Positions 11,936 to 24,329 of a DNA stretch of 64,000 bases are shown piece after piece (position 1 is the first letter of the stretch; each line of letters starts with the position of its first letter). Below the pieces are notes generated by a model, which did not search any database, was not told the DNA's origin, and saw nothing but the letters and a program-made list of their open reading frames with translations. Both the position numbers and the translations under genes were made by a program. The stretch is taken from positions 5,890,001-5,954,000 of the forward strand of contig JAVHKY010000034.1 in NCBI GenBank assembly GCA_035079385.1. Direction: 5' to 3'. The stretch is from Aspidiotus rigidus (lineage: Eukaryota; Arthropoda; Insecta; Hemiptera; Diaspididae).

Positions 11936-12822
11936 CTTGATTCATGAACCGTGATGAGAAATACCCCGAAATATGGGAAGGGTAAAGTGGCAATCAATTT
12001 CGTATGTGATATTAGGACTACACCATTGAAAATATTATTCATTCGAAAACTTTGAAGAAATGTTGAAACAGGTTCTAGGCCTACAATTGGTCGTATTTCT
12101 TCAACATTGAGAACTCACCGCTCACGTCTGATATCGTTTACAAACCGTCTCGTCCACCTACCCGCATCTCTACCCACAACTTGATCCGTTGACCAATCAA
12201 TCGTTAACCTGTCCACTTATTCATATTTACCAAAGGCTCAGCTTATCCTCACCTTTGGACAGAGCCATTCTGTGATTTTGCGAGGCCTAAGGCTAGAATT
12301 TAATAAGATGGACAACCCAGATTTTTTTAGAAAAAATATTTATGCCTCTTGTTGAGACATATGATTTCTCCTTGGAAAATTTGCGTTATGATTTGAAGCT
12401 AAACATTGATTTTCGAGCTTTCTCGGTTGCAAGAGCATCGATTAGGTTAATCTTCATTTTGATATAACGTTAGAAAAAAAAAAAATTGTACCATAAATGC
12501 TCCAAAACGACATCTACCTACATGACCACCATGGAACTTTCTAAAGGCAGTTGGAGGACTCTTCTCGTTCGAATCACTTTGAGTTTATTTTTATTTATCA
12601 ATTGAATATTTAATTAATTATTTCCGATAACCACACAGACATAAAATTAATGGTCTATTAATTTCTATTCAATAAACAGATTCCTCCACATTCAACAATG
12701 GGAATTGAAACCTTCATCCTATGAAATTGAAGTAATGCGAATGTGGTAATTAGAGCCCGCAAAAAATAATTTTTAATGTATGGTCCATACCTTTGCCGGT
12801 ATACTTATCTTACCACGTATTA

Positions 12823-15800
12823 TTAGTTTGACAATTCTCCTTTGAGTAAAATTATTTTTATTTCATTTTCAGACGTCCCGAGTCGAATGTACATTTTTGG
12901 CCACGTTGTGCACTTGTAAGCAATATCTTCGGGATCGTCATAAGTCGGATCCTCATTACTGATACGAAACCCTCGTAAGTCCGTCTCATCCATACTACGA
13001 GAATTTGGAGTTAACAACATTTTGAACGGTAAAAGTACATTTTCAGCTTTGGTGAACTGGAAATTCACGCGATTTTCAGGTCGGAGAATATATTTTTGAG
13101 CGATGTGAGATATACGCCAACGGGCTTCGTCGTCCAAATTAGAAAATAAATGTTGACTCAACTTCTTTTCTTCCTCTGGCGTCCTATCTTCTGTTAAGAA
13201 AACAAATATTAGGTCACATTTACTTGATTTAGAAAGCAAAGAAACTGAAGACCTATTATTGGTTATTGAGAATGTCTTAAGACCTGAGGAGAGATAAAGC
13301 GTGAGGGAAAATTCTAAATGTGATCAGGTAGGCAGGTTCGTATGACTCGAGTGACTGTTTTGCGGCATGCTCGTGTGTCGATGTGTGTATCCACAGAAAA
13401 GAGGTGGAGGACGAGAAAGAAATTCACGGTTGTATTAAGAGATTATGATAGAATTGAGAGGTGAAGAGAAGCGGATGAGAAGAGAGTGGCAGATGCATAT
13501 AGCAGTAAGTTCGGTGTCGAATACGGAAGCGAAGTTTTTCATACAGAAAGCTAGGATGTTACCCTGAATGGGTTTTAGGTCCCGATTTCACGCGTCCTTG
13601 TAGCAGAGAAGATGAAAGGAAAATTCTGAAGAAATGATTTTTTCGATGTGTCGTTTGTAAGTAAAGTTAGCTATCAAGGAAATTCAATAAAATCAAAACA
13701 GATGTCAGGGATGTGGGTCAACCAGAAGGGAGGAAATGAAAAAATAGGAAATAATGGCCTACGTTTGAGAGGAGTGCCTAAATGTGAAAGCGACAGAAGG
13801 AGTGAATGACTTGTGCTAAGAGTGCTTTCAAGAATGTGTGTTGAAGCCAGGGAGTTCGCGATGAGTGGAAAAGCGTAGGAACGGAGTGTACCGCAGGTGG
13901 GCAGTGCACTAAAGGAAAAAAAGGCCAATCGAAGCCCAAAGATAAGATAGTGTCCACCAATTTTAAGGTTGTTTCATTGGAATGGGTATAAATTAGAGAA
14001 CTGTAATGAAGTTGGGAACGGTATAGATTTTTGCAGAGTTGGAGACTGCGGCTACAGCTGAGTCGGCGAGACGTTCAAGGAATTCAGGCATTTTATTCTC
14101 AAGATTTTGATCTAAAGATGGTTCAGGATATTTTGGAATCGAAAGTGATATCGAAAAAACTTGGTAGAGGATTGGTGGTAATTGTGAAGTTCTGTAGATG
14201 CAGATGAGGAAGATTATTTTTTTTCGGAACACTGCACTACCTTGACTGTCTTCTAGTCCGAAGATCAAAATCTACACTCAGATGACCACTTGGAGATTTT
14301 TTCAAGGCTTAGAGCATTACTTTTGGTGATTGGAGCGTAGTAGAGAGATACTGGAGTCATCTGCGAAAAGTTGCCACTGTTAGTTAGGGCATTTATAGCA
14401 ATTAGGAAGACTGGAACACTCCATACTTCTACCTGAGGGCATCGTTCGGATTGGTAGGTGGAAAGAGTATTGGTCTGGAGAGATGAAGGAAAGAAGTGAA
14501 AAGTCTGGGTAAATTTTTTCAAAGGACACATATAATCTGTAGGAGACGTAGTCACGTCAGACACGAGGAAACGCTCTCTGGAGGTCGAAAAAACTGGTTT
14601 TTGCTTTTTGTAAAAAATGAAGAAATGTTCCATTCAAGAAAACTGAAAAATTGTGAACGTTGAAAAGGTAGCTCAAAATGTATCAATTTTTTCTCGTCCT
14701 CGGTTCTTCAACTGTAATTAAAAAGAATTCAAACCTTCGAGTTTCAATGCACGAGGGGAAGAGAATGTGAAAAATGATACTAATTACCAGCAATCGATGA
14801 ATCGTTGTCATCAAAGTATGGAGGTCTTCTCACTTTCACCTCTATAGGACACAAACAGATATTTTTTTTTAAAAGTTTTAAATTTTTGCGTTGGACCTAC
14901 CTTTAGGCTTTGTGTAAAGAAAACGGATGATTTCTATTCCGGAAACAGAGAAATGAGGCTCTAATTGAATGAATGTAAGTTTGATTTTGTTTTCGTTGAC
15001 CAAGCGTAAATACAAATGTGGCAATACAGGGCATAGGATGGCCAAATTATGTTCTTCTTTCTGTTTTCCAGAATACTGGAACGTGTACATTTGAGCTTTG
15101 GTTACGTTCCTATCGGTGTCCAAAGTTGTCACACCGTCCCATTGCCGGGCCAAGGTACATAATTTCATCCGATCATCAGCATTCAATCGTGTAAAGGTGT
15201 CCGAGATGATCACAGGCTTTTCTTCTTTGGATGCTGCAGTGACATAGGAATATTGAAGTTATAGAATTGGTGAACGTGATTCATAATGTACAGGATGTAT
15301 CCAAAAGTGTTTTCTAGGAAGAACGCGGAAATCATGGACGGCGCCGTGTAAGATGAAAAGAGGGGAAGGGACAGCTGAGATTAGCAACTGTTTACTGAAG
15401 CCTAAATCTGTAGGTAAGAATGTCTGCAACTCTATTTTTATGGAAAGGAATTTGTCCGAAGTGACTTCATACTTCTAAGATGTATTCCGAGAGGGAAAGA
15501 TTTTTTGAAAACAAGAAATTCATGTGCTTAATGATGATAGGCGTTGGAAAACACTTGATAAAAAGGAGCTAACTCAATACTCCCTAAACCGTCGGTACCT
15601 ATAAGAAAATGCAGACGCAAAGCACTCCTATCCATCTCTAATTTCGCCATTTGTTCCTCGTAATCAAAGTCGCTTGATGATGAAACGAATGAAAATCCTA
15701 GCTTACCTTGCGAGACAGCTGTAGCTTCGAAGTCATCTCTCTCAAAATCATATTCATCGATTCCACTTTTGAAGAGATATGATTTCATTTCGTTTGACGT

Positions 15801-17078
15801 TCTCCAACGACATAAGTACAACTTGGGTGAGGTTGGACAAAGAATCGCAATATCAGTTTCTGTCTTGTCTTCTAATTTAAATTCATACGGTCGCGCTTTT
15901 TCAACATCCCCGTCAACGAAGAAGGTGGGTTTTTTGGTCTGTTGAAGTGCAAGAGCGCAAAGATTCTTTCGATCTTCAGATTCTATTTTAGCATAAACGG
16001 TATTGTTCAATTCATCCGATAAATCATCTCCTTCGAAAATCAAAATTTTTCATTTTAGTTCACGTCGCATAAATTCTATGATCAAGCTTGTCAAAATTTT
16101 TCGAATCTCAAACAAATATGGTTTCTCTTTGAGTTATTTAAATCTTGAGTATGGTCCGAATCTTCCTCCTCTGTAACTATCGAAAAATTTGTCTTTCTAT
16201 TCACGGCGTACCTAGCTAATAATATGGCATGCTAGGTTGGAATTTGACCTTGAAATTCTTCGTATAAGTGGTGGGAAAAGAAGAGACGGAAGTTCTTGAA
16301 GCCTATGACCTTGATTTTCAAAACATTTACCAAAGTTAGAAAGGTTGGAAAATTTTTAAAAAGACACTATTCCTTATTATTGGGGAAGCTTAAACAAGAT
16401 TCATTTTTCATTCAGGGATATTTTTAGGTATTTATTTTTTTTAGTATGTTGTTTAATAATTGGAGAAGTTGAAAGTTTATGTTTGTGGCTGGAAGCATTA
16501 AATTTTTTGAAAATCGGTTTTATGGGGGGATCGTCCACGAAATGTGGAGGATAAACCCACTTTGGAGCCTTGAATACATTCTTTAATGTGACCGTGGTCA
16601 GACGGAAGGGTTGGATTTCAATTTAAAATTCTTACGATTCTGATTTTGGCACTTCTGATAAAATTTGACTTAGATAATTATCTCAAGCTGAAACAATTTT
16701 GAACCATTTTTCAGGGGACAAAATAGAGACGATCTGTTAGCGTTGATCAAAATCGAATATGGTAAGGAATTAACGTACTGGGCTTAACAGATACGACTGA
16801 AATCATCTTTGAATCATCGAATACATAATGATCGAATCGAGACCGAACAATTCTTATCTGGATACCTCTCCTAAACGATTCACGAAATAGATAAAAATCT
16901 CTTAAGCCTTTGCATAACATTCCATAATCATAGCGGTCGCCGGAAGCCAGATTTTTCTGCCAGTAAGGAACGTAACTGTAGTCTACCCAAGGTAGGTTAG
17001 CCTTAATTGCCGCATAAAAACACAACTTTTGACGATCTTCCGGTTCATAAAACACAATAGTGTCTTGTATCTCCTTGC
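12823..17078 (-). CDS. Copy 2 body: four bi-cysteine domains, near-duplicate of copy 1
   Basis: Exons: 16779-17078 (d1), 15707-16030 (d2), 14901-15233 (d3), 12823-13190 (d4 and stop). All are phase 1 with GT-AG sites and open frames. Domains and introns closely match copy 1. The expected signal exon is missing: just upstream at about 17501-17510 only ATGAAAATTC is left, followed in frame by an early TGA. The next intact signal exon is at 24652-24781, beyond a copia element. With that exon the product would be 484 aa, but the 7.5-kb intron would contain an LTR element on the same strand. The gene may be expressed with the distal exon, use another start, or be dead. The intact body frames suggest the change is recent. 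Confidence 0.75.
13600..14640 (-). pseudogene. I/jockey-type non-LTR remnant in copy 2 intron
   Basis: Minus-strand translation shows VPVFLIAINALTN (RT motif near VPQGSVLSxxLFLIAINDI) and LEKISKWSSECRF (LxxIxxWSxxxGFxFS), with frameshifts and stops. Matches the copy 1 remnant at 6600-7560 in position and sequence. Confidence 0.6.
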
Positions 17079-17751
17079 CTGAAATGCAGAAACGAAAAAG
17101 TGGTCTCTGAAATATTTTCTGAAAGTATTTCATTTGCAAAATATGCTACCCAGTTTTTCAAGTTGAGATTTAATAATTTATATTTAATCGCATGGTGACT
17201 TGATGAGGAAATGAATGTAACTTACATCATATTACAGAAAATGAGCTGCAAAACTGCAGTTAATTGAGGATTGGCATGTGATCACAGTATTTTTGTGATG
17301 TTTCAGTCAAATTGTCCGTTATGAACGAGAGTAGAGGAACCAGGCCGCTACGAGTTGAGAGGAGACCTTGCAGTCACGAAAGGTTATGTCTCAAGGTGTG
17401 AACTTTATAAGAGGTAGGTTTAAAGTGAAGACATCGCTAAAAGAAAGTTTGAACGAATCTGTTCATATTCTTTGGCACTGCTTCTTAGTAAATTCAAAGT
17501 CGTAGAATTTTCATTATTCAGGTCACAAGAAAACGGATTCTCGAATTCTTCAGAATTTCACGATTTTTATAAGAAGGAAAGGTGATTTCCACTTGTGTAA
17601 TCAACAACATTATTCGGGTAATTCAAAGACAGATTTTTCAAATCCGCGAAGAAAAGCATTGGTGGGATATTTTTCTTTCCGATTGAAATTGATTCATGAA
17701 AATGAATTCGTGATGAGAAATATCTCTAAGGGCATGGCCGTCTCCAGTATC

Positions 17752-17905
17752 TTTTGAGGACGAACTTTTATTAGAACCTTAGAACAGATAAGAACACGTT
17801 ATAACATATGACTAGGATATTGGTAACAGAAAAAACGGGTAGCGTAGGTACGCTCTCGCACGCATCCCCTCTAATCTTCGTAGGTCGTGTTGATAAGATT
17901 CGACA
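17752..17905 (-). repeat. Copia 3' LTR
   Basis: 154 bp, identical by eye to 23326-23479. In element orientation it starts TGTCGAATC and ends CTCAAAA. Confidence 0.9.
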
Positions 17906-18469
17906 CTCCCCCTCAACACGACATACGGTAAAAAAACAATAAAGTTTTACTTAAAATTAGTACAAAATAATATGATTTGTGTTTGATGATCACCAAAACC
18001 AATACATAATAACCTTAAAACAATCAAAATTTCTTAATAAATAAACTACAGATTCTCTTATATCTACATCGCGTGCAAAAAAACATTTTTTTTTTTTTTT
18101 TAAATTTTACTTTTTTTCAAATTTTTTTTATGATTTTTATACCTAGCCGAATAATTACACAAATGTAAGATACTACTCCCCCTTAATTATGAGGCTACAT
18201 AGAAACAATAATATCACGAACATGCAAAAAAATATATAAATAAACGTGCAAAAGAATGTCATGCAAGATCATTCGAATAATATGAGAGGGTAACATAAAA
18301 AATGTAGAAAACAAAGCAAGCATAGGTGCACCTAGAAAAAATATATACAAAGATCGATCGACAAATAATTTAAATGTACGTACGTCCGAATGATTACGGC
18401 ACAAGAAAGAACAATTTATCCAAACACTTTTTTTTTTTTTTTTTTATTAAATAAGAAAAGAATTATTGC

Positions 18470-18600
18470 AAATGAAAACCCATGATGAGGTCAGACCCAT
18501 GATGAGGTCACGATAAAACATTTTTCAAGATAAACTCATGCTGATGTAAAAATAAGACCCGTGATGAGGTCGGACCCTTGATGAGGTCGCAATAAAAGTA
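18470..18600. repeat. ATGAGGTC repeats in copia 3' region
   Basis: Four short repeats of the form GACCC-TGATGAGGTC between pol and the 3' LTR; likely untranslated. The flanking 17.95-18.66 kb is AT-rich with two long homopolymer runs and no gene. Confidence 0.6.
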
Positions 18601-18683
18601 ATTCTCTTGTGTTGAGGCTTTAACTCATTAAAAAAATTTGAGGCTACTAAAAAATAAAAACATTGGTGAAAACAACAGGCTAC

Positions 18684-21233
18684 TCAAGTAGATAAAGGAA
18701 TACAATTTTCAAGTAGAAAACTTCTGATACGAAGAAAGTTGGCCTTATCGAGTGCTTTAGTGAGGATATCCGCGAGTTGATCAACAGTAGGAATTTTGCG
18801 GATCTCAATTTCATTCTCCTGTACAGCTTGCCGAATAGCATACTGTTTTGTGAGAAGGAAGCGGGAGGACGAAGACTCATTTCCCTCAGCAATACGGATC
18901 GCCGCTGAGTTGTCCTCGTATACGATAGCAGGGGACTCGTCTCCCAAGATTTCTTTCGAAAGAGCGGAAATGAAAGAGATTTCCTTTACGGCGTCATTTA
19001 AAGCCGTGTATTCTGCTTCAGCCGTGCTGGTTGAGGTTCGACGCTGTTTTCGGGTCGACCAGGCAACCAAATTACCATAGCAAAAAACAAGATAACCGCC
19101 AGTAGATTCATATTTGCTGTCACGAGCGTCGGCAAAGGCTGCATCGACAAACGAGACAACATGATCATCAGATGAAGATCGGTAAACTAGAGAATAATAC
19201 CGTGTTTCATACAAGTATGATAAAATGCGCATCGCGTATTTGAAGATCTGCTGGGTACCTTCCGATAAGAAACGAGACAAATAATTCACCGAAAACATGA
19301 TGTCCGGTCGCGTGTTACGTGCCACGAAAAGAAGACCTCCTATTAAGGCTCGAAGGCCATGAAACTCCGAAGGGTCACCAGTTCGATTGATGGACAAGCG
19401 ATGTTCCATGGGAGTATCATACGATAGGTCAGGATTAAGTCTGAATTTTTGAGCGAGTTTCTCGATATAAACAGACTGGTTCAGAACTCGACAACCGTCT
19501 AAACAACTTGACTGAACTCCAAGAAAAACTTTTGGCTTCGCCATAACCTTAATCTGAAACAAAGATGCGAGATGATCTATGACCAACTTCCCTTTGAGGA
19601 TGTTGCTGCATAGGAGCAAACAATCATCGACGTAAATGATGATGACGATGAGGTCATTATTCTCCTCCTTGAAGAAAATACACGGGTCGGGAATAAAATT
19701 CCTGAAACCCGAATCAATCAAAGCATTAGAAAATTTCACAAACCATGTCTTTGACGATGTTTTCAACCCGTACAACGACTTATTAAGACGTAAGGCAACT
19801 GTATGCTCTTGCGTGCGTACACCTTTTGGTATAGAGATAAATAAGGGACGATCGAGATCACCGTATAAGAAAGCTGTTCTCACGTCTATAGTGAAAACGT
19901 ATAAGTTGAATTTGTGTGCAAAAGAAAGAAACCAACGAAAAATTGTAGGGTTTATCACAGGAGCATAAGTTTCCGACAGTTGATAATCATTTCTATCCTG
20001 AAATCCACGCGCCACTAAACGTGCCTTAGCTATTTCTGTGCCTCCGTCGAATTTAATGGAGAAAATCCACTTAGTGGATATGAGAGAGGGCTTACAATTA
20101 CCATCAAATTCAGAAATTTCCGTCCATACATTATTCTCTGCGAGTGATTGTAATTCACATTCAATCGCCCGTTTCCACTGTTGGGCAAAAGGAGAGCCAA
20201 TTACAGCTTCCTCGATTGTATTCGGAACACAATCGGACAACGATAAAGGATTTCTGGGTTGAGCAATGTAGCTCCAAGCATACGAGTGATCAGTACATGG
20301 ATGAACTGAGGGAGGATCCTCAGTCTCTTCCTTGACAGCCAGCTTTCTGGCAACGTAATCATAATCCTTCTCCTCCAAGATTTTAAAATTGCAAGATCTT
20401 GTACTTTTATACTCAATTGGGTGGAAGAAAGAACAACCATTTGTACCATAACCCATTAGTACACGTAAGACAGCGCGGTCCCCAAACTTGGGATCGTTAC
20501 GCTTGGGCTTATCTACATGAACGTACGCTGCAGACCCTGGGACATAAATACGAGAACAATCAGGAATTTTCGAGTAAAATAACTCAAATGGAGTCTTCCA
20601 ATGAGGATTAGAACGACAAGGAGATCTGTTTTTCAAGAATTCGGCCATCTGTACGACTTGTGGCCATTCTTCACGAGGAATATTAGAATCACCAAGAATA
20701 CAACGACTTTTACCTAGCAAAGACTGAAAATGTCTCTCCGACCGACCATTCTGCTCCGGTGTGTAAGAATTAGAAATGTCAGGAGAAATACCCGCCTGGT
20801 CGCAAAAAAGCGCCAGCTCACCCCGGGTCAACTCTCTCGCTCCGTCCGAACGCAAGATCGTGATACGACAGCCCGGAAACAAAGCATGCACATGATTAAC
20901 ATAAAGTTTGAAACATTGAGCCGCGTCAGATTTGTTTTTCAAAGATAAAGAAATTGAATAATTGGAATAATCATCGATGAATGAGATAACATACCGTTCT
21001 CCAGTACGTGCAGGAGCCATGGGTCCTAAAATATCAGTATTTATAATCTGTAGCACACGTATCGCCCTTTCACGTTCATGATTGTGAGGAGCGCGAGTGC
21101 TTTTAGCGCGTATACAAACTTCGCAATTGTACAAAACTTCAGCTATCACTCGAAACGGTGAAATTCCCTTCACTACAAGGGGTAATTTAGCCAAATATTT
21201 AGCAGACAAGTGTCCGAAACGACGATGATACAA
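18684..21233 (-). CDS. Copia pol: integrase, reverse transcriptase, RNase H
   Basis: Uninterrupted frame of about 849 residues. Order: pre-integrase finger (HRRFGHLS ... CEVCIRAK, residues 3-43), integrase core with the D-D-E residues in NTDILGP, RSDGARE and NGRSER, then copia-type RT with YVDD (IIIYVDDCLLL), then RNase H (FVDAAFADARDS ... TAEAEYTAL ... VYEDNSAAI). The true polyprotein starts further upstream in gag; the sequence in this frame upstream of 21233 (ERDKKLTLLYHRRFGH) is also coding-like, so a frameshift lies near 21290. Confidence 0.9.
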   Translation of the reverse strand: MYHRRFGHLSAKYLAKLPLVVKGISPFRVIAEVLYNCEVCIRAKSTRAPHNHERERAIRVLQIINTDILGPMAPARTGERYVISFIDDYSNYSISLSLKNKSDAAQCFKLYVNHVHALFPGCRITILRSDGARELTRGELALFCDQAGISPDISNSYTPEQNGRSERHFQSLLGKSRCILGDSNIPREEWPQVVQMAEFLKNRSPCRSNPHWKTPFELFYSKIPDCSRIYVPGSAAYVHVDKPKRNDPKFGDRAVLRVLMGYGTNGCSFFHPIEYKSTRSCNFKILEEKDYDYVARKLAVKEETEDPPSVHPCTDHSYAWSYIAQPRNPLSLSDCVPNTIEEAVIGSPFAQQWKRAIECELQSLAENNVWTEISEFDGNCKPSLISTKWIFSIKFDGGTEIAKARLVARGFQDRNDYQLSETYAPVINPTIFRWFLSFAHKFNLYVFTIDVRTAFLYGDLDRPLFISIPKGVRTQEHTVALRLNKSLYGLKTSSKTWFVKFSNALIDSGFRNFIPDPCIFFKEENNDLIVIIIYVDDCLLLCSNILKGKLVIDHLASLFQIKVMAKPKVFLGVQSSCLDGCRVLNQSVYIEKLAQKFRLNPDLSYDTPMEHRLSINRTGDPSEFHGLRALIGGLLFVARNTRPDIMFSVNYLSRFLSEGTQQIFKYAMRILSYLYETRYYSLVYRSSSDDHVVSFVDAAFADARDSKYESTGGYLVFCYGNLVAWSTRKQRRTSTSTAEAEYTALNDAVKEISFISALSKEILGDESPAIVYEDNSAAIRIAEGNESSSSRFLLTKQYAIRQAVQENEIEIRKIPTVDQLADILTKALDKANFLRIRSFLLENCIPLST

Positions 21234-21238
21234 TAAGG

Positions 21239-21583
21239 TTAGTTTTTTATCTCTCTCATATGCCGTAGCAGAGGTGTTGACATGAAAAATGTAAAAGGAT
21301 TAGATAACGATGACTTAACGACACTATTGAAATTCAAACGATCAAAATCCGCTCCAAGAACAAAATAGACCCAGCCCGCTCGATTTTGGCGTCTGGCCAC
21401 CATTACAGATTCATTATCAGAATGCCTATAAATATTCGTGTACAGTTCCTTAACATGTACAAAGCGACTCGAGTTTGCCAGATTAACACTTATAGATTGA
21501 TTGACAGTGGCCCAATTAAACGAATGATTATTTCTTGTCGAATTATTGATAACGATTGGAGAGCCGTACATAGTGAGACTCAT
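21239..21583 (-). pseudogene. Copia fragment between gag and integrase, shifted frame
   Basis: A frame of 114 residues out of phase with both gag and pol. It occupies the protease position, but no D-S/T-G triad is visible here, so the catalytic part of the protease appears lost or shifted. The C-terminal part runs into the pre-integrase region, where the frame changes. Confidence 0.55.
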
Positions 21584-21615
21584 AAACGATACGTATTATT
21601 GACGTTGATAGGTAG

Positions 21616-23256
21616 TTAAATTGTCTGTTGTAACAGATTTTCAAAATTACATAAATTAGATGAACTTACTTTACTACTTTCGTTACTGCTAAATGGATTA
21701 GTACTACTAACAACATTATTATTTGACGCTACGTTAGCTCTTGGTTGGGCTTGTTTCCAGGTATTAGACCCGTTATTTTCAAAAAGATTACTATTTGAGT
21801 TATTATTGCTACTAGCATTATTACCATTAAAACGAAAATTGGATGAGTTAGCCTGAGTACCTTGCCTCATATTTCCACGAAATCCACCGTTATGATGGCC
21901 TCTGCGGTTACCACCGCCACTAAAATTATTAGCACTACTATTTGCACTATTAGAATTAACATTATTACTGCCATTACCACCACTATTATAATTATTTCTA
22001 AAATTATTCGATGGTGAGGGACATCTATCTGACATGTGCCCAACACCTCCACAATTAAAACAAGTGAGTTTAAACCCATTATTTACGTTTCTACTACCTA
22101 GATTACAATTTCCTCCACGATTATTAAAACGTCCGCGTCCATTGCGGCTATGAAAATTCCCACGATCAAAATTACTTATGGACGAAGTACTTCGAACAAC
22201 ACCAGCAAAAGGCATGCTACTATGATCCTTACGATAAGCTTCATGAGCATCAATGGCTTTGGTTTTGAGATTCTCTAAAGTTTTAGCAGTATCTGGGAGA
22301 CCAGCAAACCAATCTTTTACCGATTGAAAATAACTTGGGAGGCTGGCTTTAAACTGGCGTAATTCCTCTTCTTCTGTAAATATTCCCCCACACGAGATAT
22401 AATTTTGAACGCAATGCTCGAACTTTGAAATAAATTTAACTATATCTCCATCCAGATTAAAATATAGCGCCATAAGTTCCCTCCTTGCTTGATCTTCACC
22501 AGCATCCGTTTTATTCACGTACAACGAATGCAATTTTTCCCAAACGTCCTATGCAGTTTCGCATCTCAAAACTCGGCTAATAATATTTGGGTGTAATCTG
22601 TCCAATATTAACATATACGCTTTCGAATCTCCCTCTTCGTATGCTGCATAATCATCTGAAGTCTTATCTATCGCATTAACAAATTCATTTCTCTTCGTTC
22701 GGTTCGTCACAAAATTCAGTAATTTATTCCCTCTTAGGGTATATTTCATATAATGAGCCCACTCGATAAAATTTTTTCCAGAAAAAATAAACGTTTTCAA
22801 ATCTTTCTTATCCATCAGTGGAAAGTACTCACGATTAACGGTGTTGAATGAATTCGTTTGCTGTTGCTCGTCGACAGGAACGTTCTGGCCGTACAACACA
22901 AAATCAGCTCCACCGCTCAACTGATAATCCGCTGCGAGTTCGTGCACGCACCGAGCTCTACGGTTTGCTAATTGAATGAGCTCGTTCAATGCTATTTGGA
23001 AAGAATTTCGGTGTGCGAGGAAGACCTGAAAATCAACACTTGATCTCGCCGATACGAATTCGTCTTCTCCTTCTTCTTCTCGATTTTTATACTGATCGTC
23101 TGACCACTGTGACTGTGAATCGACGGACGTACCTCCTTCCGAAATTGACCTGAACAGGCGATTTGTTGATCTCACAAAACTAAGGTCCTTCGCTTCCAAT
23201 AATCCAGCGGAACCCTTAGATCGCGTATGGTAGTGGCTATTCGAACTATTATTCAT
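21616..23256 (-). pseudogene. Copia gag with one in-frame stop
   Basis: The N-terminal part (to 22549) contains the copia-type UBN2-like gag region (WAHYMKYTLRG ... LILDRLHPNI). A single TAG at 22549-22551 interrupts it; the same frame then resumes (VWEKLHSLYV) to 21616 with a CCHC zinc knuckle CFNCGGVGHMSDRC followed by an Asn/Ser/Gly-rich tail. The start at 23256 (MNNSSNSHYHTRSKG) is preferred over 23313 because the upstream stretch is a poly-T-encoded Phe run next to the primer site. Confidence 0.75.
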
Positions 23257-23325
23257 TAAAAAAAAAAAACACTGACGACGAACATAAAAAGAGCGCAAAT
23301 CACTTAACTTCACGCTATGCTGCCA

Positions 23326-23479
23326 TTTTGAGGACGAACTTTTATTAGAACCTTAGAACAGATAAGAACACGTTATAACATATGACTAGGATATTGGTAA
23401 CAGAAAAAACGGGTAGCGTAGGTACGCTCTCGCACGCATCCCCTCTAATCTTCGTAGGTCGTGTTGATAAGATTCGACA
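23326..23479 (-). repeat. Copia 5' LTR
   Basis: 154 bp, identical to 17752-17905; followed inward by TGGCAGC (candidate primer-binding site). Confidence 0.9.
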
Positions 23480-24329
23480 GTATCAGTTCGGAATATTAAA
23501 TCTGGCAACGTCACGATGACGAAAAATATACGGGGCCGAGTTTTATACAGGCTTTTATGCCGGAAAAACCTTCGGAAAAACACGTTAATCGTTGATTTGC
23601 GAATTCAGTATTCGATTCCGCGGGGAAAAAGTTTATAAATATATAAAAAGAGTAAACGATTCTAGATTTTTTGTACTCGGTCTCGTTAAGATTGATCAAC
23701 TACGAAACGTGAATAATTCGCTTCTTAGTTGATCAATCTTAACGAGACTAAGCTCAAAATATCGAAAAACGTCGGCTGTTTAAATGACATTCTCTGCATT
23801 TTCTTCATAAACTTCATCATATTTGTGTAAAATCAAGTTTTTCAATGCTCTCCCATAAGATACTATTCAAATTTTAGCTCCGTGCAGCGTTGTCAAGTTT
23901 CAAATATTCCGGCCTGATACTATAGTATCAGAGAGACGGCCATGGTAAGGGTAAAGTGGCAATCAATCCTCAAATGTAATACTTAGAGTATACCATTGAA
24001 AGTATTATTCAAAACATTGAATGAATGTTGAAACAGGTTCTAGACCTGCATATATATCTTCAACATTGAGCTTCTTTGAAAACTTTCCGCTCACGTCTCA
24101 TATCGTTTACAAGCCGCCTTGTCCAGTGCCTAACTAGAATCTTTACATGTTCCATGAGGTCTCTTAATTAATGGCTTGTTCTTCTTTGAAAACTTGATGC
24201 TGAATTCAGAACTGAATGAATTGATTTAAAGTTTCAAAATTTCTTCTGATAAAGAGGTTAAAATTTAAAAGAAGACCAGCTGGACGGCCCTTTTTCGTTT
24301 TGGGTCTTATGGTGGGCCTGGTCGTTAGA

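Larger units (their letters stand above)
17752..23479 (-). mobile_element. Copia-type LTR retrotransposon, 5.7 kb
   Basis: Bounded by identical 154-bp LTRs and a GTATC target duplication (17747-17751 and 23480-23484). The element runs on the minus strand. Next to the 5' LTR is TGGCAGCATAGC, a plausible primer-binding site (23310-23325), and next to the 3' LTR is the polypurine tract GAGGGGGAGTG (17906-17917). Order gag, (protease region), integrase, RT, RNase H, as in copia elements. Identical LTRs imply a recent insertion, yet the frame has one in-frame TAG and at least two shifts. Confidence 0.9.
17737..23937. mobile_element. TIR/foldback element split by the copia insertion
   Basis: Left end 17737-17751 (GGCCGTCTCCAGTATC) and right part 23480-23937, ending GAGAGACGGCC, form one element of about 470 bp once the copia is discounted. 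The inner sequences AGTATCAG..TCGGAATATTAAA and, inverted, AGTATCAGGCCGGAATATTT are imperfect terminal repeats. A near-perfect ~24-bp inverted repeat around 23680-23750 (stem GTCTCGTTAAGATTGATCAA, loop ~24 nt) forms a central hairpin. No coding capacity: a non-autonomous DNA element of unassigned superfamily. Confidence 0.6.

Noticed and set aside
19636..20948. Several plus-strand ORFs of 60-110 codons
   Set aside because: They are antisense shadows of the copia pol frame.
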